From assembly GCA_049889775.1 (NCBI GenBank), contig JBMHCT010000015.1:7531-71530 (forward strand): a stretch of DNA of 64,000 nucleotides. The letters are read 5' to 3'. This document shows, piece after piece, positions 41,636-50,085 of this stretch; position 1 is the first letter of the stretch, and each line of letters starts with the position of its first letter. This stretch comes from Jejuia sp049889775 (GTDB taxonomy: Bacteria; Bacteroidota; Bacteroidia; Flavobacteriales; Flavobacteriaceae). A model generated the notes under the pieces. That model made no database searches. It was not told where the DNA came from and worked only from the letters and a program-made list of their open reading frames with translations. Position numbers and translations under genes: made by a program.

Positions 41636-42307
41636 TTACTTCTTACCCCCAACTACAATAACAATCTCCCCTTTTGGAGGTTTATTTGTGTAAAACTCTA
41701 ATACTTCTTTAGCTGTTCCACGAACCGTTTCTTCATATAATTTTGTCAACTCTCTTGATACGGAAACAGGTCTGTCTTCTCCAAAATACTCGCAGAAATG
41801 TCCTAAGGTCTTTAATAGTTTATGCGGACTTTCATAAAAAATCATGGTTCGCGTTTCCTCAGCTAGAAGCAATAGTCTGGTTTGACGCCCTTTTTTGACA
41901 GGTAAAAACCCTTCAAAAATAAATTTATCGTTTGGTAATCCTGAATTTACCAAAGCTGGTACAAATGCGGTTGCTCCCGGTAAACATTCTACCTCAATAT
42001 TATGTTCTATACAAGCGCGTGACAATAAAAATCCAGGATCGGAAATTGCGGGTGTTCCTGCATCACTTATTAATGCTATGGAAGTTCCTCCTTTTAATTT
42101 TTGAATAATCCCTTCAACCGTTTTATGCTCGTTATGCATATGGTGCGATTGCATTGGCGTAGTGATTTCAAAATGCCTTAAAAGTTTACCAGAGGTACGA
42201 GTATCTTCTGCTAGAATAAGATCTACCTCTTTTAAAGCTTCTATGGCCCTAAAGGTGATGTCTTTTAAATTTCCGATGGGTGTGGGAACAAGGTAGAGTT
42301 TACTCAT
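41636..42307 (-). CDS. rsmI: 16S rRNA (cytidine(1402)-2'-O)-methyltransferase RsmI
   Basis: A 223-residue SAM-dependent methyltransferase of the tetrapyrrole-methylase fold that 2'-O-methylates C1402 in the ribosomal P site. Motifs: LYLVPTPIGNLKDITFRA (residues 3-20), AEDTRTSGKLL, ALISDAGTPAISDPGFLL and GATAFVPALVNSGLPNDKF. It ends KGEIVIVVGGKK. Slightly shorter than the E. coli enzyme, as usual in this phylum. The repeat copy 4 begins at its start codon side. Confidence 0.95.
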   Translation of the reverse strand: MSKLYLVPTPIGNLKDITFRAIEALKEVDLILAEDTRTSGKLLRHFEITTPMQSHHMHNEHKTVEGIIQKLKGGTSIALISDAGTPAISDPGFLLSRACIEHNIEVECLPGATAFVPALVNSGLPNDKFIFEGFLPVKKGRQTRLLLLAEETRTMIFYESPHKLLKTLGHFCEYFGEDRPVSVSRELTKLYEETVRGTAKEVLEFYTNKPPKGEIVIVVGGKK

Positions 42308-42433
42308 GTGTTAGGGATTGCAGTGGTTAGCTTTTGGCGAGGCGAGCATCGAGCCAAAACTATGAACGGAAAGCCCGACCCGAGGATGATAATTTTATGA
42401 AACATTCTGATGTGTCATCGAGGGTAACACCCA
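42307..42433 (-). repeat. Dispersed palindromic repeat, family A, copy 4 (interrupted)
   Basis: In reverse orientation it carries TTAGGGATTGCAGTGG, AGCTTTTGGCGAGGCGAGC, CGAGCCAAAAC and CGGAAAGCCCGACCC, then about 42 unrelated bases, then GGGTAACACCC, the expected end of the element. The stem is of the TTTTGGC/GCCAAAA type, as in copy 1. Confidence 0.8.
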
Positions 42434-42437
42434 ACTA

Positions 42438-43184
42438 TCAATTAAACTTAGCCTCAATTATTTGGACAAAACGCGCCTCAAACTCTTCTTTATCATCCCA
42501 ATTGTTGTAATCAGGCTTTACAATTGTTTCAATAAAACGTTGGGCGTCTTCTAAAGTTTGTATGGTATTTAGTTGAGAAATAACACGATCGTAATCCGCA
42601 GAATTCCCATCAAAAAGGTGTTTTATAAATGCAATTTTATCGTTTAAGCCAATGCTTAATCCGCCACTTTTGATGCGATCATTTAACGACACTTTCTCAT
42701 GTCCGTTATGCTTTTGCGCTTTAGATATTGGCTCAAAAACTGGTAAATCTTTAAAATCTGCAGTTATCTCTTCTAAATCGTTTTTATGATATTTCTGCTT
42801 TGGTATGGCGGATTCTATTACCGTATCTGCCTCTTCTTGCGTTTTCTCGGGCATCAATTCTACCATATCCTTGATTTTATTCATTACAGGTTCGGTAATT
42901 TCATCCTCAATAACATCATCAAGGTTGATATAAATTTTATCTTCAACTTCAATATTATCGCTGATATTATTGTTAAAGGCAGAATCTAACATATCAAAAA
43001 ATGAAGAATCGTCGCCAATAGTTGGTGTGGCATCCTCAAACTTCTCGTGCGCAAATTTCAAAACAGAAAGCTTTTCGTAAAGCAGGCGTGTTTCTTCATG
43101 CATCTTTAAAACATCCTCCTTACCCTTCAGTTTAAGAATTCTGTGAGCAATACTCATTAATTCAGATTCTAGCTTCTTCTTCAT
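42438..43184 (-). CDS. Conserved hypothetical protein, coiled-coil/acidic
   Basis: A 248-residue soluble protein without signal or membrane helix. N-terminal helix (ESELMSIAHRILKLKGKEDVLKMHEETRLLYEKL), then a strongly acidic middle (DNIEVEDKIYINLDDVIEDEIT), and a C-terminal helical domain with GHEKVSLNDRIKSGGLSIGLNDKIAFIKHLFDGN and YNNWDDKEEFEARFVQIIEAKF. I recognise the last part as typical of hypothetical proteins in Flavobacteriaceae but know no function. Divergent from tdk. An acidic linker with a C-terminal 'NDRI...LNDKI' module suggests a protein-binding role; this is weak inference. Confidence 0.75.
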   Translation of the reverse strand: MKKKLESELMSIAHRILKLKGKEDVLKMHEETRLLYEKLSVLKFAHEKFEDATPTIGDDSSFFDMLDSAFNNNISDNIEVEDKIYINLDDVIEDEITEPVMNKIKDMVELMPEKTQEEADTVIESAIPKQKYHKNDLEEITADFKDLPVFEPISKAQKHNGHEKVSLNDRIKSGGLSIGLNDKIAFIKHLFDGNSADYDRVISQLNTIQTLEDAQRFIETIVKPDYNNWDDKEEFEARFVQIIEAKFN

Positions 43185-43292
43185 CTTTTTATTATTTTAA
43201 AATTAATGCGATTTAGACTTTTGATTTTAATAAATTTACGCCACCTTTATACAAAACGTGTAGCAGTCCCGTTTTAGTGTTAAAATTACAAA

Positions 43293-43934
43293 ATGTTTCT
43301 CGAAAATACCGTAAATCATAAAGAACAATTTGGATGGATTGAAGTTATCTGCGGTTCCATGTTTTCTGGGAAAACCGAAGAGTTGATTCGCCGTTTGAAA
43401 CGTGCAAAATTTGCGAGACAAAAGGTTGAGATTTTTAAGCCTGCTATTGATGTGCGCTATGATGAAGATATGGTAGTTTCTCATGATGAAAACCAAATTC
43501 GTTCTACACCTGTTCCTGCTGCTGCAAATATTCCGATTCTTGCTGATGGCTGTGACGTTGTTGGTATTGATGAGGCTCAATTTTTCGATGATGAAATCGT
43601 TAGAGTATGCAATGATTTGGCAAATAAAGGTGTAAGGGTTATTGTTGCTGGTTTAGACATGGATTTTAAAGGTAACCCTTTTGGGCCCATGCCAAATTTA
43701 ATGGCCACTGCGGAATATGTGACTAAAGTACACGCTGTTTGCACAAAAACTGGGAATTTAGCGCAGTACAGTTTTAGAAAATCTAAAAATGATGATATTG
43801 TAATGCTTGGGGAGGTTGATGAATACGAACCACTAAGTAGAGCGGCTTACTACAAAGCTACTATGCGCGAAAAAATTAGGGCAATGAAAGTGAAGGATGC
43901 AGAAGATGTTACACCAAAACAAAAAAAGTCCTAA
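43293..43934 (+). CDS. tdk: Thymidine kinase
   Basis: A 213-residue type II thymidine kinase: salvage of thymidine to dTMP. P-loop GSMFSGKTEELIRRLK (residues 21-36), the D/E-containing VGIDEAQFFDDE and the C-terminal lasso region EYVTKVHAVCTKTGN...YSFRK are present. The zinc-binding CxxC pairs of most Tdk proteins are reduced to a single Cys in VCTKTGN, a form I believe is common in Bacteroidota. Its stop overlaps the alr start (TAATG), coupling the two. Confidence 0.95.
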   Translation: MFLENTVNHKEQFGWIEVICGSMFSGKTEELIRRLKRAKFARQKVEIFKPAIDVRYDEDMVVSHDENQIRSTPVPAAANIPILADGCDVVGIDEAQFFDDEIVRVCNDLANKGVRVIVAGLDMDFKGNPFGPMPNLMATAEYVTKVHAVCTKTGNLAQYSFRKSKNDDIVMLGEVDEYEPLSRAAYYKATMREKIRAMKVKDAEDVTPKQKKS

Positions 43935-45046
43935 TGCCAAAAGCCCAAGAGACCATTCTTGAAATAGATTTAAAAGCATTAAAACATAATTTTGAATATT
44001 TAAAATCGAAATTAAACAGCGGCACAAAATTTTTGGCTGTGGTTAAGGCCTTTGCCTATGGTAATGATGCAGATGAAATTGCCAAATGTTTACAAGATTT
44101 AGATATTGATTATTTTGCCGTTGCCTATGCTGCCGAGGGCGCTGCATTACGAAACGCAGGGGTTACAAAACCCATTTTAGTGTTGCATACTTTGGCGAAG
44201 AATTTTGATGTAATTATTGAGAATTGCTTAGAACCTAATCTCTACAATGCGAAAATTTTAAATGAATTTATTGCCTTTGTTTCAGAACAGAAACAAACGG
44301 ATTATCCCATTCATATTAAATTCAATACCGGGTTAAATAGACTTGGATTTTGGGAAAATGATGTGGATTATATTTTAGATAAACTTTACGCTTCAAAAAG
44401 TGTAAAGGTAAAATCGTTGTTTTCGCATTTAGCGGCCAGTGAAGATTTAAATGAACGCGATTTTACATTGCGGCAAATTGAAAGTTTTAAAGCAATCACA
44501 AAAGAATTCATTGAAAAAATAGGCTATCAACCTATATTACACATGAGTAACACTTCGGGGATTTTAAATTATCCTGAAGCACATTTTGATATGGTGCGCT
44601 CTGGTATCGGGCTTTATGGTTTTGGAAATTCTGAAGAAGAGAGCAAACACCTCAAACCCATTGCTAGTTTAAAAACAGTGATTTCTCAAATTCATCATAT
44701 TGAAAAAGGAGAATCTGTTGGGTACAATCGCGCCTACAAAAGTGATACCTTATTCACCAAAACGGCTACGCTTCCTTTGGGTCATGCCGACGGCATTGGT
44801 CGCATTTATGGAAAAGAAAAAGGATATGTTACTATCCACGGAAAAAAAGCCCCAATTATTGGCAATGTTTGTATGGATATGATTATGGTGAATATCACTG
44901 ATATCGATTGTAAAGAAGGGGATGAGGTTATCGTTTTTGATGGCACTACAACCTCAGCAGAAACTTTAGCTGAATCTGTTGGTACAATTTCCTATGAGTT
45001 AATCACAGGTATTTCACAACGTGTAAAACGTACGATGTTAAAATAA
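43934..45046 (+). CDS. alr: Alanine racemase
   Basis: A 370-residue PLP enzyme interconverting L- and D-alanine for peptidoglycan. The PLP lysine is in AVVKAFAYGND (K39 region). The N-terminal TIM barrel ends with KPIASLKTVISQIHHIEKGESVGYNRAYKS, where the catalytic Tyr of SVGY(N) lies. The C-terminal beta domain has GNVCMDMIMVNIT. The usual VKANAYG is changed to VKAFAYG, a small variation. Translation is coupled to tdk. Confidence 0.96.
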   Translation: MPKAQETILEIDLKALKHNFEYLKSKLNSGTKFLAVVKAFAYGNDADEIAKCLQDLDIDYFAVAYAAEGAALRNAGVTKPILVLHTLAKNFDVIIENCLEPNLYNAKILNEFIAFVSEQKQTDYPIHIKFNTGLNRLGFWENDVDYILDKLYASKSVKVKSLFSHLAASEDLNERDFTLRQIESFKAITKEFIEKIGYQPILHMSNTSGILNYPEAHFDMVRSGIGLYGFGNSEEESKHLKPIASLKTVISQIHHIEKGESVGYNRAYKSDTLFTKTATLPLGHADGIGRIYGKEKGYVTIHGKKAPIIGNVCMDMIMVNITDIDCKEGDEVIVFDGTTTSAETLAESVGTISYELITGISQRVKRTMLK

Positions 45047-45144
45047 CACGCTTCAAATAAAGCCTGATCCAATTTTTAACATATGTTAAATTATTGCTGT
45101 TTTTTAAGTAAATTAGCAATTCACTAACTGAAAATTAAAATCGT

Positions 45145-45546
45145 ATGTTAAAAGAATTCAAAGAATTTGCAATGAAGGGCAACCTTGTAGACATTGCTGT
45201 TGGTTTTGTAATGGGTGCTGCTTTTAAAGAAGTGGTAACGTCATTTACAGGAGGTATTGTGTCTCCATTAATTGGATTGTTATTTGATACAGACTTTAAA
45301 GCACTTAGAATGAAATTACAAGAAGGTACTTTAAACGATGCTGGGGAAATAGTTGGAGAAGTATGGCTGGAATACGGAACGTTCATTACCAATGTACTCG
45401 ACTTTATTATTGTGGCATTTGTAATGTTTTTAGTGGTTAAAGGCGTGAATAAAATGAAGAAGAAGGAAGAGCCTGCTCCAGAACCACCAGCAGGACCATC
45501 TCAAGAAGAACTGCTTGCTGAAATTAGAGATTTACTCAAAAAATAA
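45145..45546 (+). CDS. mscL: Large-conductance mechanosensitive channel
   Basis: A 133-residue MscL: homopentameric pore released by membrane tension on osmotic downshock. N-terminal helix MLKEFKEFAMKGNLVDIAVGFVMGAAF (S1 and TM1), a periplasmic loop with LQEGTLNDAGEIVGEVW, TM2 with NVLDFIIVAFVMFLVVKG, and a basic-Pro C-terminal helix (KKKEEPAPEPPAGPSQEELL). Length is normal. A terminator follows 39 bp downstream. Confidence 0.97.
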   Translation: MLKEFKEFAMKGNLVDIAVGFVMGAAFKEVVTSFTGGIVSPLIGLLFDTDFKALRMKLQEGTLNDAGEIVGEVWLEYGTFITNVLDFIIVAFVMFLVVKGVNKMKKKEEPAPEPPAGPSQEELLAEIRDLLKK

Positions 45547-45585
45547 CAATGTGTTAATTAAATAACAACCTGTTATTTCTTGTTA

Positions 45586-45620
45586 AAAAGCCTATGTTTC
45601 AAGAAAACATAGGCTTTTTT
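45586..45620 (+). terminator. mscL terminator
   Basis: Stem AAAAGCCTATGTTT / AAACATAGGCTTTT with a T-run after it and a short loop. Confidence 0.88.
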
Positions 45621-45645
45621 TATGTCCATAATTGTAATTAATATT

Positions 45646-45653
45646 TAGTTTTG
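45646..45653 (+). promoter_or_regulatory. -7 promoter element for asd
   Basis: TAGTTTTG fits TAnnTTTG, 26 bp before the ATG. A TTG lies at 45632 but only 11 bp away, so no good -33 box. Confidence 0.45.
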
Positions 45654-45679
45654 CGGACGCATTTATAAAAAATGATATT

Positions 45680-46669
45680 ATGAAAGTAGCTGTAGTTGGC
45701 GCCACTGGAATGGTTGGCGAAGTAATGTTAAGGGTTCTAGCAGAACGTAATTTTCCAATAACTGAATTAATCCCAGTAGCCTCTGAGCGCTCAGTGGGCA
45801 AAACCATAGAATACAAAGGTAAACCATTTGCTGTAGTTGGTTTAGAAACTGCTGTTGCAATGCAACCTGACATTGCTTTGTTTTCAGCAGGTGGAGATAC
45901 GTCGTTGGAATGGGCTCCAAAATTTGCAGAAGCTGGCACCACTGTAGTAGATAATTCCTCAGCTTGGAGAATGGATCCTACTAAAAAGCTAGTAGTACCT
46001 GAAATTAATGCTAACGTATTAACTAAAGAAGATAAAATTATTGCTAATCCTAACTGTTCAACAATTCAGTTAGTTATGGCTTTAAACCCACTTCACAAAA
46101 AATATAAAATGAAGCGTGTGGTTGTTTCTACGTATCAATCCGTTTCTGGTACTGGTGTAAAAGCGGTGCGCCAATTAGAAAATGAAATTGCTGGTGTTGA
46201 AGGCGAAATGGCTTACCCTTATCCTATCGGAAGAAATGCATTACCACATTGTGATGTGTTTTTAGAAAATGGGTATACCAAAGAAGAAATGAAATTGGCT
46301 AGAGAACCGCAAAAAATAATGAACGATCGAACGTTTTCTGTTTCGGCTACTGCGGTTAGAATTCCAACAGCTGGTGGACATTCAGAATCTGTAAACGTAG
46401 AATTTGAAAATGATTTTGATTTGGCTGAGGTTCGTCAATTATTGAGTGAAACACCAGGAGTCGTAGTTCAAGACGATTTAGAAAACAACTCTTACCCAAT
46501 GCCAATTTATGCACATGAAAAAGACGAAGTTTTTGTGGGTAGAATTAGACGAGATGAAACACAACCAAACACTTTAAACATGTGGATTGTTGCAGACAAT
46601 TTACGTAAAGGTGCTGCTACAAATACCGTACAAATTGCTGAATATTTAGTTGCTAATAATTTAGTGTAA
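45680..46669 (+). CDS. asd: Aspartate-semialdehyde dehydrogenase
   Basis: A 329-residue NADP-dependent enzyme making L-aspartate semialdehyde from aspartyl phosphate for lysine/diaminopimelate, threonine and methionine. The NADP fold starts MKVAVVGATGMVGEVMLRVL, the catalytic Cys is in IANPNCSTIQL (about residue 128) and the active-site His in GGHSESVNVEF. Monocistronic with its own -7 element and terminator. Normal length. Confidence 0.97.
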   Translation: MKVAVVGATGMVGEVMLRVLAERNFPITELIPVASERSVGKTIEYKGKPFAVVGLETAVAMQPDIALFSAGGDTSLEWAPKFAEAGTTVVDNSSAWRMDPTKKLVVPEINANVLTKEDKIIANPNCSTIQLVMALNPLHKKYKMKRVVVSTYQSVSGTGVKAVRQLENEIAGVEGEMAYPYPIGRNALPHCDVFLENGYTKEEMKLAREPQKIMNDRTFSVSATAVRIPTAGGHSESVNVEFENDFDLAEVRQLLSETPGVVVQDDLENNSYPMPIYAHEKDEVFVGRIRRDETQPNTLNMWIVADNLRKGAATNTVQIAEYLVANNLV

Positions 46670-46687
46670 GTGTTACTAAATATTACT

Positions 46688-46718
46688 TAAAAGCTTCTGA
46701 GTTATCAGGAGCTTTTTT
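46688..46718 (+). terminator. asd terminator
   Basis: Stem AAAAGCTTCTGA / TCAGGAGCTTTT with a 5-nt loop and a T-run. One pair is mismatched. Confidence 0.82.
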
Positions 46719-46780
46719 GTTTTTAAAGTTACATTAGCAAATAGGTATGACAAAATATGAATGTATATTGATGGCAGATA

Positions 46781-46873
46781 GACCCGCGTTAGGGATTGAG
46801 GCATTTGTTGAAGCTCCTCGACGTGGGAGAGAGCGACTGCCGAAAGCTCGACCCCTTGTGGGTAACGCCCAAA
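46781..46873 (-). repeat. Dispersed palindromic repeat, family A, copy 5 (variant core)
   Basis: Reverse orientation. The ends CGCGTTAGGGATTG and CGACCCCTTGTGGGTAACGC match the family, but the stem core reads AGCTCCTCGACGTGGGAGAG in place of the TTTTGSC palindrome. Confidence 0.7.
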
Positions 46874-46914
46874 ATATTAACAAGACTTAAACAGATTACA
46901 GGTTATCAAACAGT

Positions 46915-46922
46915 TATTTTTG
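46915..46922 (+). promoter_or_regulatory. -7 promoter element for the S9 peptidase gene
   Basis: TATTTTTG, 17 bp before the ATG at 46940. No clear -33 box. Confidence 0.45.
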
Positions 46923-46939
46923 CAAAAAAATAGCTTGAA

Positions 46940-49102
46940 ATGAAAAAACTACTACTAACAACACTCGTTTTTTCTGTTATTATGAGTTGCAAAAAGAACG
47001 CCGATAAAACCAAAATTGTATTGAATTACCCAGTCACCAAAACCGTTGATACTGTTGACACTTATTTTGGAGTTGAAGTGAAAGACCCTTACCAATGGCT
47101 GGAAGATGACAGAAGTAAGGAGACTAAGGCTTGGGTAAAAATACAAAATGAAACCACGTTTGGTTATTTGGATAAGATTCCATTTCGTGAGGACTTAAAG
47201 GAACGTTTATCTAAACTTTGGGATTACGAAAAGTTAAGTGCCCCATTTGTTGAGGGAGATTATACCTATTTTTATAAAAATGATGGGTTGCAAAATCAAT
47301 ATGTAATTTACAGGCACAAGACAGATGCTGACCCAAGTACTGCAACCGTATTTTTAGACCCAAACACCTTTTCGGAAGACGGGACAGTATCTTTGGGAAA
47401 TCTTAGTTTTTCCAAAAATGGTAAAATTGCTGCTTATTCTATATCTGAAGGTGGTAGCGATTGGCGCAAGGTTTTGGTAATGGATGTTGAAAGTAAAGAA
47501 ATTACGGAAGACACCTTAGTGGAAATAAAGTTTAGTGGCATTTCTTGGTATAAAAATGAAGGGTTTTATTATTCTAGTTATGACAAACCTGAGGGTAGTG
47601 AGCTTTCAGCAAAAACCGATCAGCACAAAGTATATTATCACAAATTAGGCACTCCCCAAAAAACTGATAAGTTGATTTTTGGAGGAACATCTGAAGAAAA
47701 GCACCGCTACATTTATGGTGGCGTTACGGAAGATGATAGATATTTATTGATTTCTCCAAGAGTTTCCACTTCTGGTAATAAACTATATATCAAAGATTTA
47801 ACAAAACCAAATAGTAAATTAATTCCAATTTTAGATCATACAGATAGTGACACCTATGTAATTGACAATGTTGGTAGCAAGCTTTACTTAGTAACTAATC
47901 TAAATGCGCCCAACAAGAAGATTGTTGCTGTGGATGCAGCGAATCCTTCCCCTGAAAATTGGGTAGACGTTATTCCTGAAACTGAGCATGTGTTGTTGCC
48001 TTCTACTTGCGGTGGCTATTTTATTACCGAGTATATGGTAGATGCCATTTCTAAAGTGATGCAGTACGATTATGATGGTAAAATAATTCGAGAATTAGAT
48101 CTTCCTGGAGTTGGTAACGCCAATGGTTTTGGGGGCAAAAAAGAGGATAAAACCGATTACTATTCGTTTACCAATTACAACACACCGAGCAGTATTTATA
48201 AATTGGATATTTCCACTGGAAAATCTGAATTATATTGGAAACCGTCTATTGCCTTTAATAGTGAAGATTATGAAAGCAACCAAGTGTTTTATACGTCGAA
48301 AGATGGTACTAAAGTTCCAATGATTATTACACATAAAAAGGGTTTAGAACTTAACGGCAAAAACCCAACTATTTTATATGGTTACGGTGGATTTAATATT
48401 AGTTTAAATCCTTCCTTTAGTATTACCAACGCTGTATGGATGGAACAAGGTGGTATTTTAGCTGTTCCGAATTTACGTGGTGGTGGCGAATATGGAAAAA
48501 AATGGCACATTGCTGGTACTAAGCTTCAAAAGCAAAATGTGTTTGATGACTTTATTGCTGCGGGAGAATACTTAATCAAAAACAACTATACCTCTTCTGA
48601 TTATTTAGCTTTGAGAGGAGGTTCAAATGGTGGTTTGTTGGTTGGCGCAGTAATGACACAACGACCAGATTTGGCCAAAGTGGCTTTACCTGCTGTTGGA
48701 GTTTTAGATATGCTACGTTACCATACATTTACGGCTGGTGCAGGTTGGGCGTATGATTATGGAACGGCCGAAGATGACAAAGAAATGTTTGAATACTTAA
48801 AGGGATATTCGCCTGTTCATAATGTAAAAGAAGGTATAGCATATCCTGCAACTTTGGTAACCACGGGAGATCATGATGACCGTGTAGTGCCGGCTCATAG
48901 TTTTAAGTTTGCTGCGGAATTACAAAGCAAGCAAACGGGCAACAACCCTACTTTAATTCGCATTGAAACCGATGCTGGTCATGGCGCTGGAACGCCAGTA
49001 AATAAAACCATAGAACAATATGCTGATATCTTTGGATTCACTTTGTATAATATGGGATTTGAAACCTTACCAGAAAAAGCAAACGAAAAATTAAAAGGAT
49101 AA
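46940..49102 (+). CDS. Prolyl oligopeptidase family serine peptidase (S9A), lipoprotein
   Basis: A 720-residue enzyme cleaving after proline in short peptides. Lipoprotein signal MKKLLLTTLVFSVIMSC (Cys17) sends it to the envelope. The N-terminal part (PYQWLEDDRSKETKAWVK) leads to the seven-bladed propeller. The catalytic alpha/beta-hydrolase domain carries Ser in RGGSNGGLLVG (S555 region), Asp in DHDDRVVPAHSFK and His in DAGHGAGTP. Length matches the family plus signal. Catalysis is well supported; substrates are unknown. Confidence 0.95.
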   Translation: MKKLLLTTLVFSVIMSCKKNADKTKIVLNYPVTKTVDTVDTYFGVEVKDPYQWLEDDRSKETKAWVKIQNETTFGYLDKIPFREDLKERLSKLWDYEKLSAPFVEGDYTYFYKNDGLQNQYVIYRHKTDADPSTATVFLDPNTFSEDGTVSLGNLSFSKNGKIAAYSISEGGSDWRKVLVMDVESKEITEDTLVEIKFSGISWYKNEGFYYSSYDKPEGSELSAKTDQHKVYYHKLGTPQKTDKLIFGGTSEEKHRYIYGGVTEDDRYLLISPRVSTSGNKLYIKDLTKPNSKLIPILDHTDSDTYVIDNVGSKLYLVTNLNAPNKKIVAVDAANPSPENWVDVIPETEHVLLPSTCGGYFITEYMVDAISKVMQYDYDGKIIRELDLPGVGNANGFGGKKEDKTDYYSFTNYNTPSSIYKLDISTGKSELYWKPSIAFNSEDYESNQVFYTSKDGTKVPMIITHKKGLELNGKNPTILYGYGGFNISLNPSFSITNAVWMEQGGILAVPNLRGGGEYGKKWHIAGTKLQKQNVFDDFIAAGEYLIKNNYTSSDYLALRGGSNGGLLVGAVMTQRPDLAKVALPAVGVLDMLRYHTFTAGAGWAYDYGTAEDDKEMFEYLKGYSPVHNVKEGIAYPATLVTTGDHDDRVVPAHSFKFAAELQSKQTGNNPTLIRIETDAGHGAGTPVNKTIEQYADIFGFTLYNMGFETLPEKANEKLKG

Positions 49103-49129
49103 ACCAATTATAAAATATTTAGTTTTTTG

Positions 49130-49164
49130 ACCTGCAAGGTTTTCATACCTTGTGGGTTTTATTT
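49130..49164 (+). terminator. Terminator after the S9 peptidase gene
   Basis: ACCTGCAAGGT / ACCTTGTGGGTTTT forms a hairpin with a 7-nt loop and a T-run. One mismatch in the stem. Confidence 0.7.
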
Positions 49165-49171
49165 TTAATTG

Positions 49172-50083
49172 ATGCTGAAGGTAAAAGAACTCTATTTTTC
49201 ATACGGAAAAACTTCGGTTTTAAAGGACATATCTTTTAAAGCTGAGCAAGGAGAAAATATTGCTATAATTGGTGAAAGTGGCTCTGGTAAAAGCACCCTT
49301 CTAAAGGTATTATATGGCGAATATGATTTACATGAGGGACATATTTTTTGGAAAGATACTGAAGTTTTAGGTCCGAAATATAATTTGGTGATTGGTTATG
49401 ATTTCATGAAATATGTGGCTCAGGAATTTGACTTAATGCCATATACTTCCGTTGAAGAAAATATCTCTAAACACTTATCAAGATTCTTTCCTGAAGAAGC
49501 TGAACAACGCGTGAAGGAACTTATTGCCGTTGTAGAGCTAGAAGCCTTTGCAAAAACTAAAGTAAAAACTTTAAGTGGAGGACAGAAACAGCGTGTTGCT
49601 TTGGCAAGAGCTTTGGCAAAAGAACCTGAAATCTTATTGCTTGATGAACCATTTAGCCATATTGATAATTTTAAAAAGCAGAGTTTAAGACGTAAGGTTT
49701 TTAAATACCTAAAAGAAAATAACATCACTTGTATCGTTGCTACGCACGACAAAGAAGATGTACTAGGTTTTGCTGACCATATGATTGTTTTGCATGACAA
49801 TGCTATTGTTGCAAATCAACATCCGAAGGCTTTATTTGAGCATCCTAAATCTGAATTGATTGCTGCTTTTTTTGGAGAATTCAATGTTATTGATGGCAAC
49901 ATTTATTATGCGCATCAATTGAAAATAGTGGCTGAGTCTAATATAAAAGTAACGGTTTCAAACTCCTATTACAAAGGTGATTATTATTTGATTGAAGCCG
50001 ATTTAAATGGAAACACCCTATTCTTCAAACATGATAATTCATTAGATATTAGAGATATTGTTTATTTGGAAATTGATAACTAG
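49172..50083 (+). CDS. ABC transporter ATP-binding protein with C-terminal TOBE-like domain
   Basis: A 303-residue ABC ATPase. Walker A IGESGSGKSTLL (about residues 34-45), Q-loop in YVAQEFDLMPYTS, signature LSGGQKQRVALARAL (about 133-147), Walker B LLLDEPFSHID, and H-loop VATHDKED. The last 70 residues (VTVSNSYYKGDYYLIEADL) look like a TOBE domain, as in importers of the PotA/CysA kind. No permease or binding protein is adjacent: neighbours are a peptidase and an RND protein. I start at ATG 49172 because TTG 49169 only adds one residue. The transported substrate is unknown. Confidence 0.85.
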   Translation: MLKVKELYFSYGKTSVLKDISFKAEQGENIAIIGESGSGKSTLLKVLYGEYDLHEGHIFWKDTEVLGPKYNLVIGYDFMKYVAQEFDLMPYTSVEENISKHLSRFFPEEAEQRVKELIAVVELEAFAKTKVKTLSGGQKQRVALARALAKEPEILLLDEPFSHIDNFKKQSLRRKVFKYLKENNITCIVATHDKEDVLGFADHMIVLHDNAIVANQHPKALFEHPKSELIAAFFGEFNVIDGNIYYAHQLKIVAESNIKVTVSNSYYKGDYYLIEADLNGNTLFFKHDNSLDIRDIVYLEIDN

Positions 50084-50085
50084 TT

